From Geodermatophilaceae bacterium URHB0062 (GTDB lineage Bacteria > Actinomycetota > Actinomycetes > Mycobacteriales > Geodermatophilaceae), in contig JHVO01000019.1 in the NCBI GenBank assembly GCA_000620185.1, positions 1-50,049 on the forward strand: a stretch of DNA of 50,049 nt. Reading direction: 5' to 3'. Positions 49,518 to 50,049 of this stretch are shown piece after piece; the first letter of the stretch is position 1, and the number at the start of each line of letters is the position of its first letter. The position numbers were made by a program, and so were the translations under genes. A model generated the notes under the pieces. That model saw only the letters and a list, made by a program, of their open reading frames with translations, had not been told where the DNA came from and searched no databases.

Positions 49518-50049
49518 TCAGACCAGGAGCGGGGTGGCGAGGAGGATCTCGGTGCCGTCGGGGCGGTAGGTGCGCCATCGGCCGTCGGGTTCTCGGACGA
49601 TCCGGAAGCCGTGGTGGACCTTGGTGTGGTGCCGTTCGCAGAGCAGGCCGGAGTTTTCCAGGTCGGTGTCCCCGCCGTCGGCCCAGTGCACCAGATGGTG
49701 GACGTCGCACCAGTGGCTGGGGGCTCTGCAGCCGGCGAACACGCAGTGCCGGTCGCGCTGCTCGACGGCCCGGCGCAGGTGCGCAGGCACGACGCGGTGG
49801 CTGCGGCCCAGCTCCAGGGGCCGACCCTCGGGGCCGATCACGATCCGGGTGATGTTGCCGTCGCAGGCCAGCCAGCGGGCGCGGGCGGCGGAGATGGTGG
49901 CGCCGAACCCCAGGCCGGCGGCACCGGGGCCGGTGGTGGGGTCGACCAGGTCGTCGATGCCGATGGTGACGATCACGTGCGGCTTGACGGTGCGCAGTAT
50001 CGGCAGCCCGCCGGCGGCGAGGGTGGTGTCGGCCCACTGCACCAGCGCG
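49518..50049 (-). CDS. HNH endonuclease of the DUF222 type, C-terminal part (5' end outside window)
   Basis: The frame runs off the right edge, giving the last 175 residues or so. The HNH site is CVFAGCRAPSHWCDVHHLVHWADGGDTDLENSGLLCERHHTKVHHG, with Cys pairs and the three His/Asn positions. Before it, RTVKPHVIVTIGIDDLVDPTTGPGAAG is typical of 13E12-repeat/DUF222 proteins, which are present in many copies in actinobacteria such as Geodermatophilaceae and mycobacteria. Their biological role is unclear; they behave as mobile or selfish-like families. Confidence 0.92.
   Translation of the reverse strand, partial: ALVQWADTTLAAGGLPILRTVKPHVIVTIGIDDLVDPTTGPGAAGLGFGATISAARARWLACDGNITRIVIGPEGRPLELGRSHRVVPAHLRRAVEQRDRHCVFAGCRAPSHWCDVHHLVHWADGGDTDLENSGLLCERHHTKVHHGFRIVREPDGRWRTYRPDGTEILLATPLLV

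Overview
The window is 50 kb of a very GC-rich chromosome with short intergenic gaps, many 4-bp ATGA/GTGA gene overlaps and frequent GTG starts. The gene set fits an actinobacterium: DUF385/deazaflavin-type reductase, PspC protein, SdhC/A/B of the mycobacterial Sdh1 type, a B12-riboswitch-controlled nrdAB operon and a DUF222-type HNH endonuclease. It is probably a member of or close to Geodermatophilaceae; that placement is an inference from gene content, not a search.

Layout. 1-10 kb: end of a cysteine-stapled PASTA protein, a small unknown protein, membrane proteins, a NarL-type two-component pair, a TetR regulator facing a hemerythrin-DUF385 pair, a GlgC-like nucleotidyltransferase, an MGT-type glycosyltransferase and a LURP/tubby-like protein. 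10.2-14.0 kb: class I ribonucleotide reductase (nrdA-nrdB) behind a cobalamin riboswitch. 14.2-15.1 kb: sdhC-type membrane anchor. 15,095-19,677: a complete transposon with about 37-bp terminal inverted repeats and an 8-bp target duplication. It carries an ISL3-like zinc-ribbon DDE transposase, a translationally coupled DEDDh exonuclease and a TPR protein. 19.7-21.0 kb: a gene-poor scar with a near-perfect 55-bp palindrome and a second copy of the sdhC 3' end. 21.0-28.9 kb: a seven-gene catabolic operon (FAD oxidoreductase, amino-acid-type ABC transporter, Gfo/Idh/MocA dehydrogenase, FrlB/FraB-like deglycase, PfkB kinase) with a divergent LacI regulator and two tandem operators, best read as Amadori-compound (fructosyl-amino acid) use. 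29.5-32.1 kb: sdhA-sdhB, now 14.4 kb away from sdhC. 32-40 kb: gamma-carbonic anhydrase, PspC protein, conserved unknowns, a YVTN lipoprotein, an aldo/keto reductase broken by one amber codon and a secreted glyoxal-oxidase-like copper-radical oxidase. 40-43 kb: an HPr-kinase-like protein downstream of a secreted beta-propeller. 43.9-45.4 kb: an acyltransferase bracketed by a duplicated 3' end of ychF. 45.4-50 kb: ychF, an MFS exporter with a divergent ArsR-like regulator, a cupin and a partial HNH endonuclease.

The most notable items are the transposon with its exonuclease and TPR cargo, the evidence that sdhC was separated from sdhAB by insertions at its 3' end, the same kind of 3'-end duplication at ychF, the riboswitch on nrdAB and the Amadori-type operon. 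No tRNA, rRNA or CRISPR array was seen.
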